This document shows positions 23,766 through 35,802 of a stretch of DNA of 64,000 bases, piece after piece. This stretch comes from Zanthoxylum bungeanum (taxonomy: Eukaryota; Streptophyta; Magnoliopsida; Sapindales; Rutaceae): positions 353,501 to 417,500 of the forward strand of contig SKCR01023742.1 in NCBI GenBank assembly GCA_019454045.1, in the 5' to 3' direction. The notes beneath the pieces are model-generated. The model ran no database searches. It had not been told where the DNA came from and was given only the letters and a program-made list of their open reading frames with translations. A program made the translations under genes and the position numbers. Every line of letters starts with the position of its first letter. Positions within the stretch are counted from its first letter, which is position 1.

Positions 23766-26763
23766 AAGCCCAATGCTTCAGGTATGTTGTATATGATTGA
23801 ACTATATTCTCAAAACTCTGAACCTTCTACTTGGGTGGTTAACATCGGTTGTGGGACTCACTTTTGTAACAATGTGCAGGGCTTGAGAAAAAGTTGGAGA
23901 CTCCGTCATGGGGAGGTTGACTTACGCATGGGTAATGGAGCAAAACTGGCTGCATTGTGTGTGGGGACTTATTCATTAGTTTGCCGAATGGTTTACTTTT
24001 AGACTTAGAAGATTGTGTTTATGTACATTCTCTAGTAAAGAACATCATTTCAATTTCTTCTTTATATAATAAAGGCTTTTCATGCCTAATAAGTTGTATT
24101 GAATGTTCTATTTATTTCAATGAAATAAAATATGGAGATGGTATTTTGAATAATGGTATCTATGTCTTACAAACTAACAAATAATGTTCAACCTCTAATA
24201 TATACAATGTTAACTCGAATAATCTCAATGAATCACTTCTATGGCACAGTCGCTTAGGCCATATCAATGAAACAAGATTAACTAAGCTACATAAGGATGG
24301 GTATTTCAGACTCTTCAAATATTAACCTTATGGAACTTGTGAGTCTTGTTTACTTGGTAAAATGACCAAATTACCCTTCAAAGGTAAATGACAACGTGCA
24401 GCGGAGACATTAGAACTCATACACTCTGATGTATATGGACCAATGTCAGTCACCGCTAGAGGTGGATTCTCATACTTCATTACCTTTATCGATGATCACT
24501 CGTGATATGGGTATATGTACCTTATGCGGTACAAATCTGAAGCCTTTGAGAAATTCAAAGACTTCAAAGCTGAAGTAGAAAACCAGCTTAATAAAAGTAT
24601 TAAGTCACTAAGGTCTGACCGAGGTGATGAATACTTAAGCAACGCATTTCAAGATTACTTGAGAGAAAATGGCATTGTTTCCCAGTGGACTCCTCCGGGA
24701 ACTCCACAGCATAATGGGGTCTCCGAAAGGAGAAATCAGACATTATTAGATAGTCTGATCAATAATGCCATGCACGAATCTACCTCTTTCATTTTGGGGT
24801 CTTGCTTTAGAAACTGCAACACTACTACTAAATCAAATTCCTTCCAAGACTGTTAGTCAAACACCATATGAGTTATGGTCTGGGAAACGTCCTAGTCTTA
24901 GTTATCTAAGAGTTTGGGGATGTGATGCATATGTTAAGCTCACACAAACTAACAAATTGGATGATAGGGCAGTTAAATGTAAGTTTGTAGGATATGCCTT
25001 GAACTCAAGAGCATACGTGTTTTACGTCCCAAATGAACAAAGAACATTTGTCTCACGAAATGCTAAATTTCTAGAGAATGAATTCCTTTTCAAGAAATAT
25101 AGTGGGAGTAAACTTGACCTCGATGAGGTATGAGAAGAACAAACTAACATAGAACTAAACCCCAGACCCCTCAAAAGGGCAGCAACGGAACAACCACAAG
25201 GTTTGAACTTAGAAGGCCTGGTAGGGAAATATATGAGCATGAAAGATATGGTTTCCATATTGAAAAAGAACATGATCAGGTCATTGATAATAACGATCCC
25301 ACCAGTTCTGACGAAGCAATGCGTGGCATTGATTCAGTCAAGTGGCTTGAGGCCATGAAATCTGAATCAAGTCTATGACTTGGTGGATGCACCTGAAGGG
25401 ATAAAACCCATAGGCTGCAAGTGGATTTACAAGCGTAAAACTGATGTAGAAGGCAACATCCAAACCTATAAGGCTAGGTTAGTGGCGAAAGGTTATAGAC
25501 AAATCCAAGGAATTAACTATGATGAAACCTTCTCGCATGTTGCAATGATAAAGTCCATTCAAATTTTACTGGCACTAGCTGCACACTTTGATTATGAGAT
25601 TTGGTAGATGGATGTCAAAACAGCTTTCCTTAATGAGAACCTCGTAGAGGAAGTCTATATGACTCAACCTGAGGGGTTTGCATCTAAGGATGATCATAAT
25701 AAAGTATGCAAGCTTAAACGATCCATTTATGGCCTCAAGCAAGCCTCCAGAAGTTGGAATATATGATTTGATGAGACAATCAAAGAATTTGACTTCATCA
25801 AAAATGTAGACGAGCCTTGTGTTTACAGGAAAAGTAGTGGGAGTGCTGTTATATTTTTTGTATTATATGTCGATGACATATTAATCATCGGGAATGATAT
25901 TCCAATGATGCAAGCCACCAAGCAATGGTTATCTCAGAATTTCTCCATGAAAGTTTTTGGAGAAGCAGCCTACATCCTCGGTATTAAGATCTACCGTAAT
26001 AGATCTAAGAGGTGGTTAGGACTTTCTCAATCTACGTACATAGATAAAGTTTTGAAAAGATTCAAAATGGAAGATTCCAAAAGAGGTAATTTACCTACTT
26101 GTCATGGAATCAAATTATCTAAGGAGCATTAATGTCCACATACTCCTTCAGATAGAGAGCGTATGAGTAGGATCTCTTATGCTTTAGCAATAGGATCGAT
26201 CATGTACGCCATGCTATGTACAAGACCTGATGTCTCTTATGCTCTTAACATAACGAGCAGGTATCAGGCAAATCCTGGTGAGCAACACTGGGCACCTGTC
26301 AAAACAATCCTCAAGTATCTGAGAAGAACTAAGAAAGTGTTCTTGATATACGAAGATTTTTCTAAGATGAAAGTCATTGGTTACTGTGATGCGAGCTTTT
26401 AGACCGATAGGGATGACAGCAGATCGCAAACAAGATATCTGTTTACTATGAATGGCGGAGCTGGATAAAGAAGTTCATCACGGAGCTGGAAGTGCTTCCC
26501 ACGATAAAAAATGGTGTCACGATGTACTGTGACAACATAGGCACCATTGCCCAATCAACGGAACCAAGATCCCACCAGAAATCCAAGCATGAACTCAGGC
26601 GATTTCATCTCATCAGGGAGATTGTTGAGAGAAAAAAGTTATTATAGAGAAAATACCCACAGAAGATAATCTTGTAGATTCTCTGACTAAAGGGCTGACT
26701 CAACAAAAGCATGATAGACACACCCGAGAGTATGGTGTCCAGATTCATACTAGTTGGCTATAG
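23766..26763 (+). pseudogene. pol: Element A copia pol (protease, integrase, RT, RNase H), decayed
   Basis: This continues gag after element B. Protease reads VNIGCGTH, where the catalytic Asp of the usual DSG is Asn. Integrase shows a zinc-binding block (WHSRLGHI...CESCLLGK), then HSDVYGP, RSDRGDEY and NGVSERRNQTLL, carrying the D, D and E of the catalytic core. RT has CKWIYKRK, KARLVAKGYRQ and YVDDILIIGND (YVDD at 25866-25877). RNase H is poor after CDASF. Several stops and at least three frameshifts (near 24000, 24800 and 25260) make it inactive. It is more decayed than C, fitting an older insertion that later received B. Confidence 0.85.
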
Positions 26764-26766
26764 AAC

Positions 26767-26777
26767 AAGTGGGAGAT
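26767..26777 (+). promoter_or_regulatory. Polypurine tract of element A
   Basis: AAGTGGGAGAT directly precedes the 3' LTR. Confidence 0.8.
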
Positions 26778-27967
26778 TGTTAGGGATATGCCCTATACCC
26801 AACTTGTGGATGGGCTATATGTACATGTATTTGTAATGTTTTCATTAATTAATAAAATGGTTATCTTTATTATACGTGTCTTATATAACTTATATGAATC
26901 ATCAAATACTGTAATAAAACCCTTGGAGTAATAAGATGATGGCTTCCACGCCTTATGAGAATCATTACTCTTAAACATTCCTAGTCATAGTTTTGTGAAT
27001 AATCTGGGCGTTCACAAAGTGGAGAGACTAGAATGATGATATGATCTGCCCTTAAGTGGGGTAGCCGATCTCATAGGCTACTAGCGGAGATCCGTTCGCT
27101 TGGTGTATCACATCAATGCATGAGTTGTTCGTGTCCATCGAACTGACTGCCGAAAGTTTTCACATGGAGTGTTTATCCCATGTGTCTGTGAGAACTTTCA
27201 TGTATCGATTGTATGACTAGTCCTTAGACTTGAGGCCTTTACAATCTTATGTGTGGATAAAATAACTTTGACATTCTCCTTCCCCAGTTCAAAAGTTCTG
27301 GTCATAAGGGTATAATTGGGTCATTTGTTGAAACACATGAAGTTTGTAAAGATACAACAGAGAATCGCCACTCTCTCGGATAATATTTTATTATACGAGT
27401 AGTATTCCAGTTCGTGGGTTGATCTGTGTGATCAGTACTTGAGACTGTGGCCGCAACGGAAGAATCATGTGAGATTATTGGGTTAGCACGATTCATGACA
27501 CTATCAACATCATACCTTTGACTATATGGGTAGACACTTTCCATACCCTAGGTCAAACGGTGGGGATACAGTGAGGCGAGGGGCAGTATCTGATGTAAAT
27601 CGCATACAAAATGGGTATATATCTTTCCTTCTCATTTGGGGGCCTTGGAATGTTGCTAGATGTCAACCTTGGTCAATGAAATCGAACGACCATCTGATCA
27701 GAGGATAATTTATGTTCGATTAAATTATCACGATTCATTTCATGTCCAACTTGAGGGGAACCCAAAAGGTCACACACAACAAAGTCGAAATCAATGGTTA
27801 ATAGTGCACACTATAAATTTAACAGCATATATGATTGCTGTATGAATTGTTCATAAATGGTTCAATGTGTTTAATTATTGAACAGATCATTTATGAGGTT
27901 TCATAGTGGCTTAGGTATTGGTGAATGACGATAGGGGCACTTTCGGAATTGGAATAAATAAATAAAT

Positions 27968-28026
27968 ATGAATAGTAATGTAAATAGTAACATGAATAGT
28001 AATGTGAATAGTAATGTGAATAGTAA
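27968..28026 (+). repeat. Short tandem repeat in the LTR of element A
   Basis: About five units of roughly 12 bp with consensus ATGTGAATAGTA. It lies about 165-220 bp upstream of the TATA box. Confidence 0.8.
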
Positions 28027-28189
28027 TTTTTTATTTATTTGTTATTTGTTTTGAATTCCAATTCGGCCCAAACTCTTATTAGGGTTTTATAATCTCATTA
28101 AACCACTAAATTAAGATCCAATGGCTAAGATTAAATTAGCATTTATCCCACATCGGATTCTTAATTAATTTTGTTGTCTTTGGAGCACC

Positions 28190-28197
28190 TATATAAA
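28190..28197 (+). promoter_or_regulatory. TATA box of the element A LTR
   Basis: TATATAAA after GGAGCACC, in the position expected for an LTR promoter. Confidence 0.5.
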
Positions 28198-28760
28198 CCC
28201 AAAGAATTCTTCACAAATGTTTTCACCAAACCTTTCATATCTTGGGTTTATATAAGTGAGCAATTCTAAAGTTTTAGAGTAAGCAACTGATTTTGAGGAT
28301 CCTTAAGTCTCATTGACTAGAGAAACCTCGAGTTAAAAGTTTTGAGGTATTTGCCTAGGCTAGCACCAAGGGTAGAATACCCGTGCACTGAAGGTGTAGT
28401 ATTGCCGTTGAGTTTTGGCTTTGGTGTGTGCACTTTTGGAGGCCACACACTTGGGTGGCTCTTTGGAACGTGGAAGAGCTTGCTGAGTTCGACAAAAGCT
28501 TGTAGATTGGAGGGAGGACTGGATGAGTCTTCAGTTCAAGTAAGTCTTTTTTTTTTATTTTAATTAGAGTTCTTCTGATAGTTAGCATGTTTAGGTTTAT
28601 GTTCTTTGCATGTTTTATGAGTTTTTATGCTTAGAATATATAGTAACATGCCTAGGCTTGTAGAATAATCAAAACAAATGGGTCTTGGGCAAAGGGATAG
28701 AGGCTTCATAATTTAATTTCTTCTTGATTTTCCGCTGCGCAGTCGCGGTCGCTTCCTACA

Positions 28761-28994
28761 AGTGGTATCAGAGCCATGCCCCAGAGTTAGCCATGTGGAT
28801 GAATCCTCGGAATACATAATAAAATGTGGTGAGCCCCGATCGTGATCCGTGAATGTGCACGGTTAGATAGGCGGTGTGCTCCAGTCTTCATGGACGTGTC
28901 CCAACACGGTGAAGAGGAGTTGGCCTAGACTAGAGTGGACGGATGGATGATCATTTGAGGGGAGGCTCGGTGGTCCTTTGTTCGAGGGGAGGAT
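28761..28994 (+). other. TRIM internal region with its own PBS
   Basis: It begins AGTGGTATCAGAGCC, an exact initiator-Met PBS, and runs 234 bp without coding capacity into a purine tract and the TRIM 3' LTR. The length, the PBS and the lack of genes are as expected for a TRIM. The usual TRIM 5' LTR is not next to it; the LTR of element A is. Confidence 0.75.
28981..28994 (+). promoter_or_regulatory. Polypurine tract of the TRIM
   Basis: TTCGAGGGGAGGAT directly precedes the TRIM 3' LTR. Confidence 0.7.
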
Positions 28995-29166
28995 TGTTGG
29001 GTGTGCAAACAAATGGGGAAGATCATGGGCATATAAGGATGGACATGTATCTTCATTGGTATGAGGCCTTTTTGGTATAGCCCAAGAGCAAATCCATGAA
29101 GGCTTAGGCCAAAAGTGGACAATATCATACCAATGTGGAGATAGATGATGTCCAAGGTTCCTTACA
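28995..29166 (+). repeat. TRIM 3' LTR
   Basis: This 172-bp copy of 1957-2147 lacks about 18 bp (the GTCCCACATTGG segment) and ends CCTTACA followed by CATAC. Confidence 0.85.
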
Positions 29167-29171
29167 CATAC
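29167..29171. repeat. Right target-site duplication CATAC of the composite
   Basis: Identical to 1952-1956. Confidence 0.8.
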
Positions 29172-29627
29172 AAATATAATTTCAGAATTCTTAAACATAT
29201 AAGTACACACAAAAACAACTTAGCAAACACACTTTACAACATCTTATACTCACACCGGTTATCAAGTCATTCATTCATTCCATGTAAACATACACAGTTC
29301 ATACATATCACGGAATCTATCATACGCACACATACACTAAGACAAACATACAATCATCGTACAACCGACAATGAAGCATACATAACAGTCAATACATCAA
29401 TAACACATAAACCGAACAACACATACATATACATTTGCTTACATAAGCAATGCTTTACGTGACTCATTACCTATTTTAGAATAGGTATGAGATGAATATC
29501 GTTCAAACATATCCCTAACCAACTTGACAACTACACCACGAGATTATCAACCAATTAAACATATGCATATGCACACATATCACATAACACAAACTTATCA
29601 CATGATTTCTCATACACAAGCACATAC
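29172..29627. other. Non-coding background between the composite and element E
   Basis: AT-rich, A/C-biased sequence with many ACATAC words and no domain-bearing frame. It continues the background interrupted at 1956. The 105-codon ORF at 29145-29462 is low-complexity and rejected. Confidence 0.4.
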
Positions 29628-31560
29628 TGTTGGGTTTCCAAGGCATTCCCAAGATCATATAAAGTAATGAAATAATGTGAATACTCAAGTAAGAATGGCG
29701 GAAACATACTTATAAAGATCGGATATAGGATGCGTTGAATAAAGAAAAAACTTTTTCCTTTGAGAAGTCCTCCAAGATCTCCTCTTTGAAGTTGAAATCT
29801 AAGCTCCAAGCTTTGGTGTTGATTCCAAGCTCAAGGGATTAGTTTCCCTAACACCTTGATATGATTCCTTGTGAAGTGCTAGCTTGAAAGAAAGAAAAAA
29901 TAATTTTTTCTTCCTTGGAGAAGCTCACGATTTTGAGCTAAATGAGAGATAGTTGTTTCAATTTCTTTTTTTTTTGTTTTCTAAAAACTTAATACAAAAG
30001 TCTTTCACAACATTTGGTATATGCTTTCCCAAAAAGCATAAAGCAAATTGGAGGGAAAATTGGCATTCAAAGCCTCCATCTACTTCCATCATGAATAGTG
30101 ACTGGATGTCAATCACAAAAAGGTGACATGACTTCCATCACTAAAGTGACAGACGATGTGACTTGCGATGTGACTTGTGGGCCCAAATTTAATTCAAAAT
30201 CCGAGTGGGCCCGCAAAAACATTACGGGCTCGGGTTCTTTAATTTCGAATTAACGAATTTTCCGTTGCGACGTAATTAAATCAAATTTAATTAAATAATT
30301 ATGCCTAGCAAAATTACTATTCATATCGCTCACAAATTAATTCTAAATTAATTCATTAGCCCGAATTAAAATCCAATTTTAATTCCGCGTCAAAATCTAA
30401 TTTCGTTTAATATATCGAATATATTATTTTATCGATTAATTCCAAATTAATCGTTCTATCTCTTATAATAGAATTTTATCCCAGATAAATTCTCGCCGTA
30501 ATTAATCCTAGATTAATTATGTTCGAATCATACGTCATTGGTGAATCTTCGGGAAGCGACCCATGAGATTCCTGGATATGTTGGCAGTAAATCCGGTCGT
30601 CGGACTATCCGAACACGTGAGTACCTCGTACTACATTTTTACCGATTTACAAGACATGGTTGGCTTCTAGCAAAGCACCGTGCCTACCTAATTCTCCATA
30701 AATATACTTACAGGAATATATAATCTATGTCAGGCGTAGTATACATAGTATTGCGTATTTCGATCTAGTATCGGATGTCACATGCAAGGCCTGAGGCTAG
30801 AATAGTGTTTGCCCCGTACGAAGCATATATCGAATCACAAGCCACTAGTCTCTCTAATCGGATAATCATGACCTTGTCATATTATCCCAATGGTTGCAAC
30901 CAATTAGAGTACCAGTTTTGTATCCCTGCGTGATCATCATCTCCATATGGCTGAAGTGATATTTTCGTCTTGACATCACACCCAATACACTACGATTCTC
31001 AATAAACCCAGAAGAGGCGTACACAGAACTTGTTAAAGTCCTGGATGACCAAAACCAAAGTGTATTGATTGTCACAAGTACTAGCGATGCAAGTCTCAGG
31101 TTAAAACCAAATACATCAACCCTAATTCGGATTCTCATAGACACATAGTCATACTACCAATGGGATTCCGCGGGGTCTATCAAGAGCGAAGCTGTTTCCA
31201 TACCATCGGTAAACCCAACCTCCTATCACACTTGCATAAGTATCCAATACTTAAATATATGAGAACTATGTCGTTACGCTTCCATAACACGCACAAGTGC
31301 AATACTAATCTATTCTGCATTATCGATATCCAGTCTCGATAATACTACGACTAGGGATATTTAATGATTAAACCTTTATGGATTGATATTATCTCATATC
31401 TAATAATCCGGAACTAATCATAAGGACTTTTATCATTTATATTTTTAAGTAATCAATTTAAAAAATGATAAAATGCAATTTCATTGTCACATAGTTAATT
31501 TGTACAAAAACCACAATGTCTTTTACAAATAGTGACGCTATGGGTCAAAATTGTCCAACA
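29628..31560 (-). repeat. Element E 3' LTR
   Basis: This 1933-bp LTR starts TGTTGGGTTTCCAAGG and ends TTGTCCAACA. It is homologous over its whole length to the LTRs of C and, in the part nearest the polypurine tract, to those of B and D. Confidence 0.85.
30866..31144 (-). CDS. LTR-internal ORF, element E 3' LTR (92 codons)
   Basis: This ATG-started sense ORF in the LTR reads MSMRIRIRV, then LRLASLVL, then SVYASSGFIENRSVLGVMSR and RKYHFSH. The same frame is open at 36095-36373, 42302-42565, 60406-60669 and, in D, 46445-46723. No known domain is recognised. Coding is unproven. Confidence 0.35.
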   Translation of the reverse strand: MSMRIRIRVDVFGFNLRLASLVLVTINTLWFWSSRTLTSSVYASSGFIENRSVLGVMSRRKYHFSHMEMMITQGYKTGTLIGCNHWDNMTRS

Positions 31561-31571
31561 ATCTCCCACTT
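31561..31571 (-). promoter_or_regulatory. Polypurine tract of element E
   Basis: ATCTCCCACTT (AAGTGGGAGAT on the coding strand) adjoins the 3' LTR. Confidence 0.8.
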
Positions 31572-34558
31572 GGCCTATAGCCAGTCACTCAAGCATCTAA
31601 CACATGAACTATGTACATGTCGCTCAAAATTTTGTTGAGGAATAGCTTTCATCAGCGGATCTACAATATTGTCATCTGATGCGACCTTCTTGATCTTCAC
31701 ATCGCCACGATGTATGATCTCACGAATCAGATGGAAACTTCGAAGAACATGCTTCGATCGTTGATAAGACCGCGGTTCCTTAGCCTGCACAATAGCCCCG
31801 TTATTTTCACAATACAATGGAACGGGCTCAGCTGCTAACGGAACTACTCCTAATCAAATTATGAATTTACGGATCCAAACTGCCTCTTTTGCTGCTTCAG
31901 CTACAGCAATATACTTCGCTTCTATTGTTGAATCGGCAACAGTCTCTTGCTTGGAAGATTTCCAGCTTACTGCTCCGTTGTTCAAACAAAATATGTACTC
32001 GGATTGTGACTTACAATCGTCTTTATCGGTTTAGAAACTTACATCGGTATACCCAGTTACCTCAAGTTTTCCATCTCAATATATTAAGAAAGCATCATTA
32101 GTTCGTCTAAGATACTTAAGGATATTCTTAACCGCCATCCAGTGACATTCACCTGGATCGGCCTGATAACGACAACACATGGTCAAAGCATATGAGACAT
32201 CAGGTCACGTACATATCATGGCATACATGATCGATCCGACTGCTGAGGTGAACAGTATCCGAATCATGTTGTCTCTCTCATCTTGAGTTTTAGGACACAT
32301 GTCCTTAGATAGAGTGACGCCAAGTGACACTGGCAACAGTCCCCTCTTGGACTGATCCATGTTGAATCTCTTCAACACTTTGTTAATGTACGTGCTCTAG
32401 GAGAGTCCAAACAGCTTTCTAAATCTATCCCGGTAGATCTATATTCCTAGAATAAAGGCTGCTTATCCCAGATCCTTCATGGAGAATTTTAATAAAAGCT
32501 AAGCTTTCACCGACGTTAACATGGAATTTCATTGCCAATAAGCAATACATCATCAACGTAAAGGACAATGAATGTCAGTGCACTCCCACTAACCTTCTTA
32601 TATACACAAAGATCATCCTCATTTTGAACGAAATCATATTCTTTTATGATCTCATCAAAACGTTGGTTCCAAGAACACGATGCTTGCTTCAATCCATAAA
32701 CGGATCGATTTAACTTACAAACCTTGTTTGCAAGTCTTGGTACAATAAAACCGTCAGGCTATTGCATAGAAACATCCTCCAAAAGGTTTCCATTAAGGAT
32801 AGCGATTTTGACGTCTATCTTCCATATCTCGTAATCGAAATATGCAGCAATAGCAAGCATTATCCGAATGGATTTAATCATGGCAACGGGTGAAAAAGTT
32901 TCGTTGTAATCAACACCATGTCATTGATGATACCCTTTTGCTACAAGCCTAGCTTTGTACGTCTGTATGTTGCCATCTATGTCGGTCTTCTTCTTGAAGA
33001 CCCATTTGCAACCAATAGGCTTTACACCTTCTGGTGCATCAACCAGTGTCCAAACTTTGTTGGTGTACATGGAATCCATTTCGGACTTCATGGCCTCTTG
33101 CCATAAAGTGGAATTGATATCTTGTATCGCTTCTTCATACGTAGCCGGCTCGTTATCCTCAATGAGATTGATATCCAAATGATGTGAGATCAGAAACCCA
33201 TAACTCTCAGGTTGTTTTCTAACTCTCTCCGATCTACGCGGTTCTTCTGTATTCGAAGATTGTGGTACAGTCTCATCCCTGATGGACTGTTCATGTTCCG
33301 TTAAGGATTCTGTGCCAAGAATAGTAGCACTCTGATTTTCATCGAGTTCTACTTTCCTCCCTCTAACCACTGCATTTAGGAATTCTTTCTCAAGAAAAAC
33401 CGCATGTAGAGCAACAAATACTTTGTTCTTTTTCAGGTGATAGAAGTAATATCCTTTGGTTTCCCTAGGATATCCAACAAATAGGCATTTATCCGATTTG
33501 GGTTCTAGTTTGGTACCTTCCAAACGTTTAAGGTATGCCCAACAACCCCAAATCTTCAGGAATGAGAAACCCAGTTTATTTCCTTTCCATATCTCATACG
33601 GAGTCTGTTGAACAGACTTTGACGGAACCTTATTCAAAATAAGTATTGCACTGTTCAATGCATATCCCCGGAAGGAAATAGGTAGCACTATGCGACTCAT
33701 CATAGACCTTACCATGTCTAACAAAGTTCAGTTTCTCCGTTCGGACACACCGTTTAACTGCGGTGTTCCTGGAGGAGTCAACTGTGAAAGAATACCATAT
33801 TCTTTTAAGTAATCAAGAAACTCATTGCTTAAGTATTCGCCACCACGGTCTGACCGTCATGTCTTAATACTTTTACCGGTCTATTTTTCTACTTTGTGTC
33901 GAAACTCTTTGAATTTCTCAAAAGTTTCCGACTTGTGTCTCATAAGATATACATAACCATAACGTGATGCATCATCCGTAAAGGTTATGAACTATTCATA
34001 TCCACCTCTAGCCTGGCTAGACATGGGTCGACATATGTCACTATGAACGAGGGCTAACAGTTCGGTGGCCTGTGCACCTTTACCGCTAAAAGGTGATTTG
34101 GGCATCTTGCCTAATAAACAAGATTTGCAGACGTCATATGAATTTGGATCAAATCCGTCCAAGTACCCACTCTTCGAAAGTGTGGATATACGTGTATTAT
34201 TTATGTGTCCCAGACGACAATGCCATATGTAAGTTTCATCTTTGTTACTTACTTCAAGCCTTATGTTTGTTACATTATATGTTTGAGATTGATTTATATT
34301 CAAAATATAAAGACCATTATTTACATCATTAGTGTAAATTTCCATATCATTTTTATACATAAAACACCCAGTGTTTCTAAATACAAAAGTATACCCACAT
34401 TGGGCTAACATAGATACAGAAATAATATTCCTAGTCAAACTAGGTACATAATAAAAGTCTGTAAGTTTCATTACATGCCCCGAGGGCAGCTCCAAAACAA
34501 AAGTGCCAACGGCCAAAACGGCGACTCGTGTCCCATTTCCAACGCAGAGGTCAATCTC
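31572..34558 (-). pseudogene. pol: Element E pol (integrase, RT, RNase H)
   Basis: From right to left: integrase with WHCRLGHI and CKSCLLGK (within 33992-34516), HSDICRP, RSDRGGEY and NGVSERRN followed by a stop in place of R; then a long open stretch of 267 codons (32921-33724) from the integrase C-terminal part (KSVQQTPYEIW) through a serine/glutamate-rich linker to RT (CKWVFKKK, KARLVAKGYHQ). The YVDD codons are at 32549-32560. RNase H is readable at 31575-31817 (YCENNGAIVQAKEPR). About ten stops or shifts are visible. It encodes the same type of polyprotein as C. Confidence 0.85.
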
Positions 34559-35532
34559 TCATGTGGCCAGTCTCATGCTAATCTGCAGATCATGCACATC
34601 AGTACATATATGAGTACCACAACCAGAATCAAAAATCCAATTTTTAAAACTAGTAGTAGACATGTTTATTTCTATAACAAACATACCTGAAGCCGGTGCC
34701 TTGCCCGTTTTGATTTCCTTCATGTGTGCCTTGTACTTGCGGCAGTCACGCTTCCAGTGACCCCGCTTCGCGCACTGCAGACATACATCTTGGGATTTGT
34801 CCTTACCCTTCCCAGAAGGTTTTGACAATTTGGCCTTGCCTTTCTTCTTCTTTTTCTTCTTTACACCTCCAGTCGCCTTAGGCCAAGCCCTCGTAGTCTG
34901 AGATGTTGAAGCGAAGTGCGCCTCTCGCTTCTTGCCCTTTATGAGCTCTGTTTCTGCTTCGCGCAGTGTGGACATCAACTCTACAAGAGTTTGGTCTTGG
35001 TTCAACATATTATAGTTCATGATGAACCCACTCCAAGTGTCGGGGAGAGACTGTAAGATCAAATCTACTGAAGTCTTAGCCACGTAGACAATGCCCATCT
35101 GTCCCAGCTGCTCAATATCAGCAATCATCTGTGACATATGGTGCTCAACAGACATACCCTCTGACATGCGAGCGCGGAAGAGCTTCTTCTGCAACTCATA
35201 TCTTTACGATCTAAGATTAGATCGGTGAAGATCATGCAACTTCGCCATCATCTCATAGGGATCCAATCCCTTGTTCTGACGACGAAATTACGGAGTCATA
35301 GCAGCAAGCATTACCAATTGAGCAGTCGAGTTATTATCGCTATGAGTCTTCCAAAGCTCTAGCTCAAGCAACTGATCAGGTCGGGGCTTAGGCCCAAGAG
35401 GTCTCTCTATAGTCTAGAGAAACTTCTCGGATCCCAGGAAAATCCGGAGATTCATATCCCAGTATTGAAAGTTGTGCCATTAAAGACATTATCGCCAATG
35501 ATAATATCTCTATTGCTTAACTTTCCTATCAT
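34559..35532 (-). pseudogene. gag: Element E gag and start of protease
   Basis: The likely ATG is at 35530-35532, by comparison with C. The N-terminal third has a frameshift and a few stops, then 211 codons are open (34559-35194): capsid-like LILQSLPDTWSGFIM, a lysine-rich stretch, an intact zinc knuckle of CX2CX4HX4C form (CLQCAKRGHWKRDC), and protease start FDSGCGTH with the catalytic Asp kept. At the position where C has a gag stop, E has GAG (Glu). Confidence 0.85.
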
Positions 35533-35802
35533 CTTAATTTCAATAGTCAAACTATTCAATTAACGATGTATGGGTACAGTCTAACTGTTACAAGAAAAAT
35601 AATAATATATTAGTCCAACTAATAAATATAATTGACGAAATAATTTGAAAGCGCGTAAAGCTAAGTATTTGAACGAAATTGAAAATTCAATACTAGCCTC
35701 CCACTATTTTTCAGCGAGCCTTTATCCCTCTGTTGAGTACTCAGGAAATCTAATTTCCTAGTGGGCTATGATCCCGTTAAATAACACATAACCTTGACTT
35801 AC
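35533..35802 (-). other. Element E truncated leader
   Basis: Only the gag-proximal 270 bp of the leader remain, including GCCTCCCACTATTT (35696-35709). At about 35800 the sequence jumps from leader (ACCTTGACTT) into the middle of an LTR (ATGTTGGCAGTAAAT), removing the PBS and about 2 kb relative to C. Confidence 0.7.

Larger units (their letters stand above)
26778..28760 (+). repeat. Element A 3' LTR
   Basis: This LTR starts TGTTAGGGATATGCCC right after the polypurine tract and ends TTCCTACA right before a second PBS (28763-28774). At 1983 bp it is the only copy in the window; a matching LTR is absent left of the gag gene, where the TRIM LTR stands. It contains the tandem repeat at 27968-28026 and a TATA box at 28190. 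Confidence 0.8.
1957..29166 (+). mobile_element. Composite TRIM + copia (element A) retrotransposon, carrying nested B and F
   Basis: Both ends are the same short LTR (TGTTGGGTGTG...TTACA) flanked by CATAC. In order: TRIM LTR, PBS, copia leader and gag, the nested element B, the rest of copia pol, polypurine tract, a 2.0 kb copia LTR, a second PBS, TRIM internal DNA, TRIM polypurine tract, TRIM LTR. The copia has no 5' LTR of its own; the TRIM LTR stands in its place, directly before the PBS. Without B and F the unit is about 7.8 kb. One route is recombination of a one-LTR copia circle with a TRIM through the shared PBS-side sequence; template switching between co-packaged RNAs is another. 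Confidence 0.75.

Noticed and set aside
28761..28775. tRNA gene at the TGGTATCAGAGCC sequences
   Set aside because: They are short primer-binding sites complementary to the tRNA end; no cloverleaf surrounds them.
29145..29462. 105-codon ORF rich in Thr, His and Ile
   Set aside because: Low-complexity A/C-rich sequence that starts in the TRIM LTR; no evidence of a gene.
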